Shown here: one piece after another, positions 51,995-60,549 of the stretch | Position numbering within the stretch: the stretch's first letter is position 1 | How the letters are laid out: every line of letters begins with the position of its first letter | Assembly: GCA_963768585.1 (NCBI GenBank) | Contig: CAVYIF010000004.1 | Location: 1-64,000, forward strand | Length of the DNA stretch: 64,000 nucleotides | Direction of reading: 5' to 3' | Source: CAVUNY01 sp963768585 | GTDB lineage: Bacteria; Chloroflexota; Anaerolineae; Anaerolineales; Anaerolineaceae | The notes under the pieces: generated by a model | What the model was told of the DNA's origin: nothing | Databases searched by the model: none | What the model saw: the letters and a program-made list of their open reading frames with translations, nothing else | Program-made: the position numbers and the translations under genes

Positions 51995-52743
51995 CGCAGA
52001 CAAAAAAAGAAGCGCCTCAAGTCCGTCTGGGATTTGGCGGTGGGCCGCGTCTTACAGGCGAATCGGCGCGTCGACCGCGCGAAACGATCCAACGTTTATT
52101 AAATTATTCCAGCCCCTATACCCGGCAGCTCATCGCCGTGGCTGCTCTGGTACTCATCAGCACCCTTGCCAGCCTGGCCGGGCCAATACTATTTGGAAAA
52201 GCCATCGACCAGTTTATGAGTGTGAGAGATGTGTCCGGGCTGGCACGTCTGGTACTGATAATGCTGGGGGTTTTCATCCTGGGTGGTCTGGCATCTGTCG
52301 TGCATGGGGTTATGATGGTTGGTATTGGTCAGCGACTGATTGCAGATGTGCGCGCAGAACTCTTCAGCCACCTGCAAATGCTCTCGATGGCCTATCACGA
52401 CCAGCACAAGGTCGGCGACCTGATGAGCCGGGTCACCAACGACTCCGAAGCTATCAACAACGTACTCTCCAATGGGCTAATCAATTTCATCACCAATATT
52501 CTCACCCTGGGCGGTATCATGGTCTCGATGTTCTTTTTGAACTGGCAACTGGCCATCGGCACCCTGGTCTTGCTTCCGTTGATGGTCTACATCACCGGGC
52601 TGATTACGCGGCGCAGTCGGGTGGCTTTCCGCGAGGTGCAGGCTAACCTGGGTATGATGAACGCGGTGATGGAAGAAAATATTGCCGGGATCCGCGTGGT
52701 TAAGGCCTTTGCCCGAGCTGAAGGATACAGTGGCTCAGTTTGA
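51991..52743 (+). CDS. ABC exporter half-transporter 2, N-terminal part (frameshifted)
   Basis: The 250-residue frame covers a cytoplasmic N-terminus and the first four or so membrane helices of the second exporter half: 'LLNYSSPYTRQLIAVAALVLIST', 'HDQHKVGDLMSRVTNDSEAINN' and 'EENIAGIRVVKAFARAE'. It then runs into GYSGSV and stops. The following frame supplies 'DTVAQFERANAGNR', the normal continuation. One extra G in GAAGGATAC near 52722 explains the break. Starts in ATGA overlap with half-transporter 1. Confidence 0.82.
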   Translation: MTQTKKEAPQVRLGFGGGPRLTGESARRPRETIQRLLNYSSPYTRQLIAVAALVLISTLASLAGPILFGKAIDQFMSVRDVSGLARLVLIMLGVFILGGLASVVHGVMMVGIGQRLIADVRAELFSHLQMLSMAYHDQHKVGDLMSRVTNDSEAINNVLSNGLINFITNILTLGGIMVSMFFLNWQLAIGTLVLLPLMVYITGLITRRSRVAFREVQANLGMMNAVMEENIAGIRVVKAFARAEGYSGSV

Positions 52744-53806
52744 AAGGGCTAACGCTGGCAACCGCAAATCGGGGATCAAGGCCGACATTATCACCGCGGC
52801 TCTGGGACCGATGTTCACCACAATGAGTACCATCACCATTGCTGCGACAGCGTTGTTGGGCGGTTGGCTGGCTTTGCGAGGGATTGCCACAGTTGGGGTG
52901 ATAGCCACCTTTGTGGTTTACATCATGAATTTCTTCCGGCCGATGCGGGGAATCGCCATGTTGTATAACGGCCTGCAATCTGCTCTGGCCGGCGCGGAGC
53001 GCATCTTCGCAGTGCTCGATGCGGTGCCCTCGGTTGCAGACAGGCCCGCAGCCCAATCATTGACCAATATCGAAGGTGCGGTCACCTTCAAGAATGTCAC
53101 CTTTGGCTATGACCCGTCGAAACCTGTGCTGGTAGATGTGAACATGTCAGCCGCCCCCGGTGAAACGATTGCCCTGGTTGGCCCAACAGGTGCGGGCAAG
53201 ACCACCATCGTCAACCTGTTGAGCCGCTTTTATGATATCAACACCGGCTCGATATCCATCGATGGGCAAGATATCCGGAATGTTCAACAGGCTTCAATCC
53301 GCCAACAGTTGGGCATCGTGCTGCAAGATACTTTCTTATTCTCAGCCACGGTGATGGAGAATATTCGTTATGGGCGGCTGGCAGCCAGCGATGAAGAGGT
53401 GTACGCGGCCGCCCGACTGGCAAATGCCGATTGGTTTATTCGCCGCCTGCCCCACGGATATGCGACCCAAGTCTCCGAGCAGGGGAACAACTTTAGCCAG
53501 GGACAGCGCCAGTTGTTGGCTATCGCGCGCGCCATCCTGGCTGATCCTCGCATTCTGATATTGGACGAAGCCACCAGCAGCGTCGATACGCGCACCGAAA
53601 TGTTAATCCAGGAAGCCTTGCTTCAATTGATGGAAGGACGCACCGCTTTTGTGATTGCTCATCGCCTGAGCACCATTCGCTCTGCAGATCAAGTCTTGGT
53701 GATCGATGGTGGCCGCATCATCGAACGCGGCACCCATGAGAGTCTGCTGGCACAAAAAGGTTTCTATTACAACCTGTATATGAGTCAATATCAAAGGGTG
53801 GACTAG
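52682..53806 (+). CDS. ABC exporter half-transporter 2, C-terminal part (frameshifted)
   Basis: The frame has family-like sequence only from about 52721 ('DTVAQFERAN'); residues before that are out of frame and the TTG start is not real. It holds the last membrane helices and a nucleotide-binding domain with Walker A 'LVGPTGAGKTT', signature 'NFSQGQRQLLAIARAIL', Walker B 'ILDEATSSVD' with catalytic Glu, and H-loop His in 'FVIAHRLST'. This is the catalytically competent half of the heterodimer. No terminator is evident downstream. Confidence 0.83.
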   Translation: MPGSAWLRPLPELKDTVAQFERANAGNRKSGIKADIITAALGPMFTTMSTITIAATALLGGWLALRGIATVGVIATFVVYIMNFFRPMRGIAMLYNGLQSALAGAERIFAVLDAVPSVADRPAAQSLTNIEGAVTFKNVTFGYDPSKPVLVDVNMSAAPGETIALVGPTGAGKTTIVNLLSRFYDINTGSISIDGQDIRNVQQASIRQQLGIVLQDTFLFSATVMENIRYGRLAASDEEVYAAARLANADWFIRRLPHGYATQVSEQGNNFSQGQRQLLAIARAILADPRILILDEATSSVDTRTEMLIQEALLQLMEGRTAFVIAHRLSTIRSADQVLVIDGGRIIERGTHESLLAQKGFYYNLYMSQYQRVD

Positions 53807-53892
53807 AGCTCCCCTGCTATTTAATGCAATGTGGCTGCAAAAAAGATTTGAAATCCCCAATAATTAGAGTGGTACCGGTCTGAGAGATCTTT

Positions 53893-56514
53893 TCAGGGCA
53901 TAAGCATGGATTGGAGAATTTCATCACCGATATTTTTTATGGTCTCAGGATCATCTTTTTCCAACACAATTACCAGGCTAAGGGGCGTGCCCTGCCATTC
54001 AGCATTGGTTCCAGCCAAGAACCAGGATATTTTTCCATTATCTGATTGAGCGGTTGCTGTAACCTGCCAGGCGGGTAGATTATCAATTTGCAGGGTCTGG
54101 ATGGTGTTATTGCGGGTGTTTAACCCCGGATTTTCTACTGATTTTGAACCTGGAAGAACAACCCAGTTTTCCATCGGTGTATTGACCGCCATGGCAATCC
54201 TGGGGATAGGTATGTCCCCCTTGGGGCTGAGGGCAGAAATAGCCAGGGCCATTTGGAGTGGAGAAACCTTCATTTTTCCCTCACCCAGCGCCAGCCTTTC
54301 TGAAGAATCCTGCGATTGGTAGTCGATCACCGGTGCTACTGGCAGGGATATTTGAGGAGAACGATCCAGTTCGATTTTGTGAAATAAATCAATGAGTTGG
54401 TCCGCTCGCAAATGCTGAGCCAACTCATTCACCCCGCCAGGACAACCATGCGAAAGCAACTCGCTCCAGGTTGGCTTATCGGATACTGGAAGAGCACAAT
54501 TCCATATTTCCCCATCAAACACCAGCGATGGCAATTCGGGGAGCGAATATTGGTCCTGATTATCCAATACTGCTTCGAGCAAGAAGGGGCCGAGGGCTGT
54601 TCCTGGTGAGTACTGTCCCTGCGTGGCGCGATTCAGAAATACTCCTTGTTTGTCGTTAATCCACTCCCCCCATTTCTGCGCTAACAGGTTCGGATCAAAC
54701 CCTGGCTGTGAAGACATGGCATAGATTTCGCCTGTTTGAGAATTTAAAAGAACCAGAGCCCCGGCATGGCCTGCCAACAAAGAGTCTGCTTTTTGTTGTA
54801 TGCGGAGATCCAATGAGAGGCGGACGTCCAACCCAGGCGGAGTCTGCCCGTAAATGAGGCGATAATACATAATGGTAGAGGTGGGATTGCCTTGCAGCCC
54901 ACGGAGATAAGGATCGAGGAACGCTTCTAATCCGGCCTGGCCATACAGCGGACTTGAATAACCGATAATGGGTCCCAGGGGAGGGTGGAGCAGCAGGCGC
55001 TGGTAATCACCTGGGACGCCATCGGTCACAACGATGGGCTGGTTGTTCCGGTCAAGAATGCGTCCACGGGGTGCAAAACGCTCGGTCACCGCCCAGCGGG
55101 GATTGTCCGCCCTTTTTTGCAGTTCATCACTCTGCAACACCCCCCAATAAATGTTAATCGTTCCAATTGCCAGTAAAGCGCTCAACAGGATGGCCCCGGT
55201 CACAAGAAATGGCCTGGAGTTAAGCACCGGGGCGATTTCGTCTTCTGTATGATTACTGATTAAGACCAGCAGAGCGACAGAAATAAAGGATGTGACCAGA
55301 GATGAGCCGCCATAGGATACAAACGGAAGGGTCACGCCGGTTAAAGGAAGAAGCCGCAAATTTCCGCCAATGATCAAAATGCTTTGGGCAATCATATTGA
55401 GGGTGATCCCGGCTGCCAAAAATCGTTGGTAGCTATTGGAGGCTTGCAGGGCGATAATCAAGCCGCGTACTGCGATCAATGCCAGAACTATAATGATTGC
55501 GAAGCTTCCCATCAACCCCAATTCTTCGCTTATCGCGGCAAAAATAAAATCTGAATGGGCAACAGGAATAACGGATGGATCGCCAATTCCGGGCCCACTA
55601 CCGACAGTGCCCCCGGTGGCAACTGCAATCAGAGATTGGATGATCTGATATGCATGCCCGTTAGGATCGATCCAGGGATTTATCCAGGCATCCATCCGGA
55701 TCTGAATTACAGAAAAAAGCCGGTAACCGGCGAGCGCACTCAAAAGTATTAAAAAGGCGCTGATTGCCAGTATTCTTTTTTTGCCGGATGCCAGATAAAC
55801 GACCATCGAATATAAAACGATAAAAAGGGTGCCTGTGCCCAGATCGCGCTGGGCTACCAAAATTACCAGGGCAATGCCAGCCAGGATAAGGGTGGGTAAA
55901 AGCAAAGACATCAGCCCAAAACTTATTAAAGAGCGGTCTGCCAGATATGCTGCAAGATAAATAATCAGGAGCAGTTTCAGCGGTTCGGATGGTTGAAGAT
56001 AGACACCGCAGCAACCCAACCAGAGATGCGGACCGTTTCCACCGGGATAAGTGCCAAATATAAAAGTTAATCCAGTAAGCAGGAGGCCACCTGTTAACCA
56101 CAGGTATTTAAAACGACGTAAAAGAAGAAGGGCATTTGAACGACCAACGATACCCCCAAAAATTAACGCCCCCAATATGACCCAAACGGTCTGTCGAAGG
56201 CCAAAAGTATTATCTAACCGCCAAACAGTTAACAAGCCCAGGCCTGCCAGCATCCCAATTAATGGAACGATATATGCATCTCGATCGGGAAGAAGTTTAA
56301 GTGTTTGGCGGTGGATAAATGAGAATCCAATCAGCCAGACTGCCAATCCAATCCAATGCTGCCAGCGGTATTCTACCTGCCAGGAATGCAGCCTTACAGC
56401 AGGAGAAAGTGAAAGGATAACCGAATATAAAACCAGAAACAATGTGACCAGCAGCAGTAAGCGGCTTTGTGTCTGATCTTTTGACGAGGTCCCTTCCGGA
56501 AAAAGAAAATTCAC
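53893..56514 (-). CDS. RodA/FtsW (SEDS) protein fused to a degenerate penicillin-binding-protein domain
   Basis: The 873-residue protein starts with a GTG overlapping the mtnP stop. Residues 1-430 form a SEDS glycosyltransferase with about ten membrane helices and the catalytic-loop Asp322 in 'AHSDFIFAAISEELG'. Residues 450-870 resemble a class B PBP: 'PRGRILDRNNQPI', 'GALVLLNSQTGEIYAMSS', 'NRATQGQYSPGTALG'. All three transpeptidase motifs are lost: SxxK reads Thr639-Ala-Leu-Gly642, SxN is replaced near Ser688-His-Gly-Cys691, and KTG by Lys828-Ile-Ser. So polymerisation should persist and crosslinking not. The PBP half may only activate the SEDS half. Confidence 0.88.
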   Translation of the reverse strand: MNFLFPEGTSSKDQTQSRLLLLVTLFLVLYSVILSLSPAVRLHSWQVEYRWQHWIGLAVWLIGFSFIHRQTLKLLPDRDAYIVPLIGMLAGLGLLTVWRLDNTFGLRQTVWVILGALIFGGIVGRSNALLLLRRFKYLWLTGGLLLTGLTFIFGTYPGGNGPHLWLGCCGVYLQPSEPLKLLLIIYLAAYLADRSLISFGLMSLLLPTLILAGIALVILVAQRDLGTGTLFIVLYSMVVYLASGKKRILAISAFLILLSALAGYRLFSVIQIRMDAWINPWIDPNGHAYQIIQSLIAVATGGTVGSGPGIGDPSVIPVAHSDFIFAAISEELGLMGSFAIIIVLALIAVRGLIIALQASNSYQRFLAAGITLNMIAQSILIIGGNLRLLPLTGVTLPFVSYGGSSLVTSFISVALLVLISNHTEDEIAPVLNSRPFLVTGAILLSALLAIGTINIYWGVLQSDELQKRADNPRWAVTERFAPRGRILDRNNQPIVVTDGVPGDYQRLLLHPPLGPIIGYSSPLYGQAGLEAFLDPYLRGLQGNPTSTIMYYRLIYGQTPPGLDVRLSLDLRIQQKADSLLAGHAGALVLLNSQTGEIYAMSSQPGFDPNLLAQKWGEWINDKQGVFLNRATQGQYSPGTALGPFLLEAVLDNQDQYSLPELPSLVFDGEIWNCALPVSDKPTWSELLSHGCPGGVNELAQHLRADQLIDLFHKIELDRSPQISLPVAPVIDYQSQDSSERLALGEGKMKVSPLQMALAISALSPKGDIPIPRIAMAVNTPMENWVVLPGSKSVENPGLNTRNNTIQTLQIDNLPAWQVTATAQSDNGKISWFLAGTNAEWQGTPLSLVIVLEKDDPETIKNIGDEILQSMLMP

Positions 56515-57380
56515 GATTTCAAATATTTACCAACCAGGAGATCGAGCTTTTGGGCTGTTTCTGCAGGAATTCGATCGCGGTGGGTGATCACTGCGTCCTG
56601 CAATGCTTGTTGGCAGCCGCAGTTAGTATCACCAGACCAATTTTCGACTAAATTCTTGATCGCCTCCTGGGCAAGCTGAGTATTCCGCATTAGAGTCCGG
56701 ACAACCATCTCTACGCTGACCGACTTTTCAGAAAGATGCCACACGTCATAATCGGTCACATGGGCCATGGTTGTGTAACACATCTCTGCTTCCCGGGCTA
56801 AAAAAGCTTCCGGGCAGGCCGTCATGCCGATGATGGACATTCCCCATGCGCGAAAAACATTAGACTCGGCTTTTGTTGAAAAACGAGGCCCTTCAATGGT
56901 GATAAAGGTGCCGCCCTGGTGAACTGTGCCTCCAGATGCGCTGACCGCATTGAATAGTTGTTTTGAAAGGTCCGGACAAAATGGATCGGCCGTACCGACA
57001 TGAACGACCAGCCCCTGGCCAAAAAAAGAACGATCACGATCTTTTGTGTTATCAAATAATTGGTCGGGAATCACAATATGGCCTGGAGCAAAGTCGTCAC
57101 GTAATGAACCGCAGGCGCTTATACTGACGATACGCTTGATGCCAAGCAATTTTAATGCATAAATATTTGCCCGGTAATTAACTTCAGTGGGTGTGAGATG
57201 GTGGCCAATACCGTGCCTTGCCAAAAAAGCGACTTTTTTCCCGGCGAGAGAACCAATCGTAACGGGGGCGCTTGGTTTCCCGAATGGTGTATCCACGTCA
57301 ACCATAGTTACATTTTCTAAACCAGAAAATTGGTAGAGGCCAGATCCACCTATCACTCCCAATACAGGCGTGTCAGTCAT
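56511..57380 (-). CDS. mtnP: S-methyl-5'-thioadenosine phosphorylase
   Basis: The protein has 289 residues from the ATG at 57380, which has GGAGGAG five bases upstream and matches the family's start 'PVLGVIGGSGLY'. 'LARHGIGHHLTPTEVNYRANI', 'SACGSLRDDFAPGHIVIPDQ' and 'IEGPRFSTKAESN' are MTAP signatures. It splits methylthioadenosine into adenine and methylthioribose 1-phosphate, the entry to methionine salvage. Its place between fhaB and the SEDS gene looks incidental but it is co-transcribed. Confidence 0.95.
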   Translation of the reverse strand: MTDTPVLGVIGGSGLYQFSGLENVTMVDVDTPFGKPSAPVTIGSLAGKKVAFLARHGIGHHLTPTEVNYRANIYALKLLGIKRIVSISACGSLRDDFAPGHIVIPDQLFDNTKDRDRSFFGQGLVVHVGTADPFCPDLSKQLFNAVSASGGTVHQGGTFITIEGPRFSTKAESNVFRAWGMSIIGMTACPEAFLAREAEMCYTTMAHVTDYDVWHLSEKSVSVEMVVRTLMRNTQLAQEAIKNLVENWSGDTNCGCQQALQDAVITHRDRIPAETAQKLDLLVGKYLKS

Positions 57381-57396
57381 AAACTCCTCCAGAATT

Positions 57397-57837
57397 TTAT
57401 TTTCGGTTAGTGCGTTCGCCAAATTCTAATTTCATATTGATTTTACCGCAGCGTAATTCGTCACCAGAGATTAATACGGTTGGCGTATAAACACGCTCAT
57501 CATTCAAAAAAGTCCCATTGGTAGATTGCATGTCTTCAACCCACCATTGGTTATGGTGAAAGCTTAACCGGGAATGTTGGGCCGAAACCAGTTCGTTTGG
57601 TAAACAAATGTCGCAGGTTGGATCGCGGCCAATTAATAACTGAGATAAGTTGTACTGGTGAACACTTTCTGGTTCTATTTCTAAGATTTGTACAGAAAGG
57701 GTTGGAATTTTTTTTGAATTGAGCACTTGTTGGCTGGTACGCAGTTCATTCCACAGCGTATACAATGCCCAAACCAGAAAGGCGTATAAACTGATTGCCA
57801 GCAAGATTCTGAGGATAAATACGATAATTCCGCTCAT
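57397..57837 (-). CDS. Membrane-anchored FHA domain protein (FhaB-like)
   Basis: The 146-residue protein has one N-terminal membrane segment (about 3-27) and a C-terminal FHA domain (about 65-140): 'LLIGRDPTCDICLPNE', 'VSAQHSRLSF' and 'STNGTFLNDERV'. This is the architecture of mycobacterial FhaB/FipA, which binds phosphorylated division proteins. It directly follows the FhaA-type gene and precedes mtnP and a RodA/FtsW gene, like the actinobacterial cluster. Confidence 0.9.
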   Translation of the reverse strand: MSGIIVFILRILLAISLYAFLVWALYTLWNELRTSQQVLNSKKIPTLSVQILEIEPESVHQYNLSQLLIGRDPTCDICLPNELVSAQHSRLSFHHNQWWVEDMQSTNGTFLNDERVYTPTVLISGDELRCGKINMKLEFGERTNRK

Positions 57838-58620
57838 CTAATGGCCTGGAGGGTCCCGGTGGGTTTCCAGGCGACCGGTGGTGAAATCTTTCGGTCCGCG
57901 TTTAGGCGTGGCGTTTTCCTCACCATAAATAAATGGGTAACCTGCCAACGAGATGACATCGCCCGGGTTTAATGACTGGTTCGCCACACGCACACCATTC
58001 ACATAGGATCCACCAGTGGAATTTAAATCAAACAAAATGTAATGTCCTTTTACAGCCCGGAGTTGGGCATGGTTTCTGGAAACGCGTGGATCGTCAACGA
58101 CTATCTGGTTATCTTCGCGCCGACCGATATTGATCACTGGAAGATTCAACGGAAGTGTATTCCCATTTATGATCAAAAATGCCTGTTCGGGACGCGAATC
58201 ATGGACCTGTTTTTCTTCATGGACCGTGAATACCCCCGTTTGCTCGACGTGATTTTCTATAAAGAAAGTCTCAATCTCAAAGGATTCAAGCGGTAAGTTG
58301 GCATCCGCTTGCAGCTGAAGATTCGGCGTAGAGATAAACTCCACCCCCGCTTCGCGAGCGGAATCAATCAATACCTGGAGCAGCGAGTTTGTCAAACCAG
58401 GGTGTGAAGCCCAAACCGATAGATGAGTGGGGTTAAGCCGCACTTTAAACTGGTTTGGAGAAACCAGGACACCATTCGCTTCCTGGATGACCGTCCGTTC
58501 AATGGCTGCTGCCAATTGGTGCGCCAGAGCATCTTGCCTCTGGCCACCCGGCAAGATGTATAGGCTGCTTTCAAAAAAAGATTGCAATCGCCCTTCGATT
58601 TGATCGAGCCTTGATCTCAT
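57838..58620 (-). CDS. FhaA-like protein (DUF3662 + FHA)
   Basis: The 260-residue protein has an N-terminal DUF3662 domain (about 1-125), the FhaA N-terminal domain, and a C-terminal FHA domain with 'NIGRREDNQIVVDD', 'VSRNHAQLR' and 'NSTGGSYVNGVRV'. In mycobacteria FhaA binds MviN and PbpA and regulates cell-wall growth. No ribosome-binding site precedes the ATG; on the minus strand a TATAAT box at 58633-58628 lies just upstream, suggesting a leaderless message. Confidence 0.88.
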   Translation of the reverse strand: MRSRLDQIEGRLQSFFESSLYILPGGQRQDALAHQLAAAIERTVIQEANGVLVSPNQFKVRLNPTHLSVWASHPGLTNSLLQVLIDSAREAGVEFISTPNLQLQADANLPLESFEIETFFIENHVEQTGVFTVHEEKQVHDSRPEQAFLIINGNTLPLNLPVINIGRREDNQIVVDDPRVSRNHAQLRAVKGHYILFDLNSTGGSYVNGVRVANQSLNPGDVISLAGYPFIYGEENATPKRGPKDFTTGRLETHRDPPGH

Positions 58621-58624
58621 ACCG

Positions 58625-58636
58625 TATAATTATAAT
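58625..58636. promoter_or_regulatory. Overlapping divergent -10 boxes between fhaA and archease
   Basis: TATAATTATAAT holds two TATAAT boxes on the plus strand (58625-58630, 58631-58636) and one on the minus strand (58633-58628), so the divergent fhaA and archease promoters may compete. Confidence 0.4.
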
Positions 58637-58655
58637 GGATATGGCGGAAAGAATT

Positions 58656-59057
58656 ATGCAAGGTTTCCATGAGATTGCGCATACCGCTGATTGGGCTTTG
58701 AGGGTTTGGGCACCTGATCTGTCTGGTCTGCTGGTAGAGGCTGCGTGCGGAATGACTGCATTAATGGATATAGAGTTCAATGGTACCCAATTAGTTCATC
58801 GCTCAATTGAACTCTTTGCTGAAGATGCCGAGAGCTTGCTGGTGGCGTTCCTATCTGAATTGTTGTTTATTGGTGAAAGCGAAGGCATTGGCTTCTCACA
58901 GGCTCAATTATCTATACACGGTTGTCAGCTCAATGGTGAGTTGGTATTGCAGCAGATAAAATCACAAAGTAAAGAGATCAAAGCTGTTACTTACCACAAC
59001 CTGGCTATTCATGAAACTGAAAACGGGCTGGAAACGGTGATTGTATTTGATGTTTAG
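58656..59057 (+). CDS. Archease (RtcB activator)
   Basis: The protein has 133 residues from the ATG at 58656, preceded by GGAAAG at five bases; upstream in-frame ATGs at 58635 and 58641 sit on or next to the -10 box. 'HEIAHTADWALRVWAP' and the C-terminal 'VTYHNLAI' and 'VIVFDV' mark the archease family, whose metal-bound Asp residues help RtcB take up GMP. The rtcB gene follows 14 bases later. Confidence 0.92.
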   Translation: MQGFHEIAHTADWALRVWAPDLSGLLVEAACGMTALMDIEFNGTQLVHRSIELFAEDAESLLVAFLSELLFIGESEGIGFSQAQLSIHGCQLNGELVLQQIKSQSKEIKAVTYHNLAIHETENGLETVIVFDV

Positions 59058-59071
59058 GACAGGAGTTACCC

Positions 59072-60523
59072 ATGATCACACTTAAAAGTTTTACGAAAAT
59101 AAGTGAGTATACGTGGGAGATCCCAACTTCTTATCGAAAAGACATGCGGGTTCCCGTTCGTTTTTTTGCGACACGTAAGCTTTTGGAGGCGTCTCTTAAT
59201 GATCTTTCCATAGAGCAAGCAATAAATGCTTCGACACTGCCTGGTGTCGTTGGCCGGGTGGTCGTTATGCCCGATATGCACCAGGGTTACGGATTTCCAA
59301 TAGGAGGTGTGGCAGCAACCCGCTTCCCGGATGGGGTAATCTCACCGGGAGCGATTGGTTATGACATAAATTGCGGCGTCAGGCTGCTTGCATCAACGAT
59401 TGAGTTAGAGGCAGCAACGCCATTCTTAAGTGACCTGGCAGTCCGCCTGGACCAGGCGTGTCCCAGTGGCGTTGGGAAGAAAGGCGATATTTTTCTTTCT
59501 GGATCGGAATTGGATCAGGTTTGCCGGATGGGCTCAAAATGGGCGTTGAAGAAGGGACTGGCAACCGAACAGGATATCCGGCGTACTGAAGATGAGGGCT
59601 GCTTGCGTGGAGCTGATCCGGCAATGGTGAGCAGCAGGGCAAAAGAGCGGGGAAGACCCCAATTAGGCACTCTGGGATCGGGCAATCATTTTTTAGAAGT
59701 GGATGTAGTCAGGGATATCTACAATTCGGAATTGGCCCAGGTTATGGGTTTGAATGAAGGTTGTATCGTTCTGCAAATTCACTGCGGTTCCAGAGGGTTT
59801 GGCCATCAAATTTGCAGTGATTACGTGAAGCGCTTTCAGAGCGTCGTTCGCCAGTATGATATTCATTTACCCGACCGGGAGTTAGTCTGCGCGCCGCTCA
59901 ACTCGAAGGATGGCGAAGCCTATTTGGGAGCAATGCGATCCGCTGCGAACTATGCTTTTGCCAACCGGCAGATTCTGGCGAATTCAGCCAGGAATGTTTT
60001 TGTCGAAATTTTTTCAGGAAAGGTGCACAACCCGGGGTTATATCAAGTTTATGATCTCGCACATAATATTGGTAAAATCGAAACCCATATGGTTGAAGGT
60101 GAAACCATGCAGGTTTGCATCCACCGCAAAGGTGCCACCAGGGCTTTTGGACCCGGAACGCAGGGTCTGCCTCAGGAATTCCAGGCGTCCGGACAGCCCG
60201 TTTTGGTTCCGGGAAGCATGGGTACAGCTTCCTGGGTACTGGCAGGAACTCAACAAAGTATGCTGCAGGCTTTTGGTTCATCCTGCCATGGTGCGGGGCG
60301 CGTACTCAGCCGCAGTAAGGCGAAACAGCAAGTGCAGGGGAATGAATTGCGGACGCGTCTGGCGAGAAAAGGGATTCTGGTGCGTGCCGGCAGCATTTCA
60401 GGACTGGCAGAAGAAGCTCCAGAAGCATATAAAGATGTGGATGCGGTTGTTGAAACGGTCATTGGCGCAGGTATCGCTCAGAAGGTGGTCAGATTGGAAC
60501 CTGTTCTGGTAATCAAGGGATAA
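59072..60523 (+). CDS. rtcB: RNA 3'-phosphate/2',3'-cyclic phosphate ligase RtcB
   Basis: The 483-residue protein joins RNA ends with 2',3'-cyclic or 3'-phosphate to a 5'-OH using GTP and Mn2+. Conserved motifs: 'PDMHQGYGFPIGGVAA', 'GYDINCGVRLL' (Mn-binding Cys), 'GSGNHFLEV', 'QIHCGSRGFGHQ', 'HRKGATRAFGPG', and the guanylylated His in 'SSCHGAGR'. No intein is present. An AGGAG ribosome-binding site precedes the ATG. Pairing with archease supports an active RNA repair or tRNA ligase system. Confidence 0.96.
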   Translation: MITLKSFTKISEYTWEIPTSYRKDMRVPVRFFATRKLLEASLNDLSIEQAINASTLPGVVGRVVVMPDMHQGYGFPIGGVAATRFPDGVISPGAIGYDINCGVRLLASTIELEAATPFLSDLAVRLDQACPSGVGKKGDIFLSGSELDQVCRMGSKWALKKGLATEQDIRRTEDEGCLRGADPAMVSSRAKERGRPQLGTLGSGNHFLEVDVVRDIYNSELAQVMGLNEGCIVLQIHCGSRGFGHQICSDYVKRFQSVVRQYDIHLPDRELVCAPLNSKDGEAYLGAMRSAANYAFANRQILANSARNVFVEIFSGKVHNPGLYQVYDLAHNIGKIETHMVEGETMQVCIHRKGATRAFGPGTQGLPQEFQASGQPVLVPGSMGTASWVLAGTQQSMLQAFGSSCHGAGRVLSRSKAKQQVQGNELRTRLARKGILVRAGSISGLAEEAPEAYKDVDAVVETVIGAGIAQKVVRLEPVLVIKG

Positions 60524-60549
60524 TCTCAGGCGCTCGTTTGATTTGATGG

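Noticed and set aside
52682..52720. TTG start for the second part of ABC half-transporter 2
   Set aside because: The residues before DTVAQF are out-of-frame translation of the first part; there is no ribosome-binding site.
59910..60512. 200-codon frame inside rtcB
   Set aside because: It is an alternative frame of a complete, highly conserved rtcB gene.
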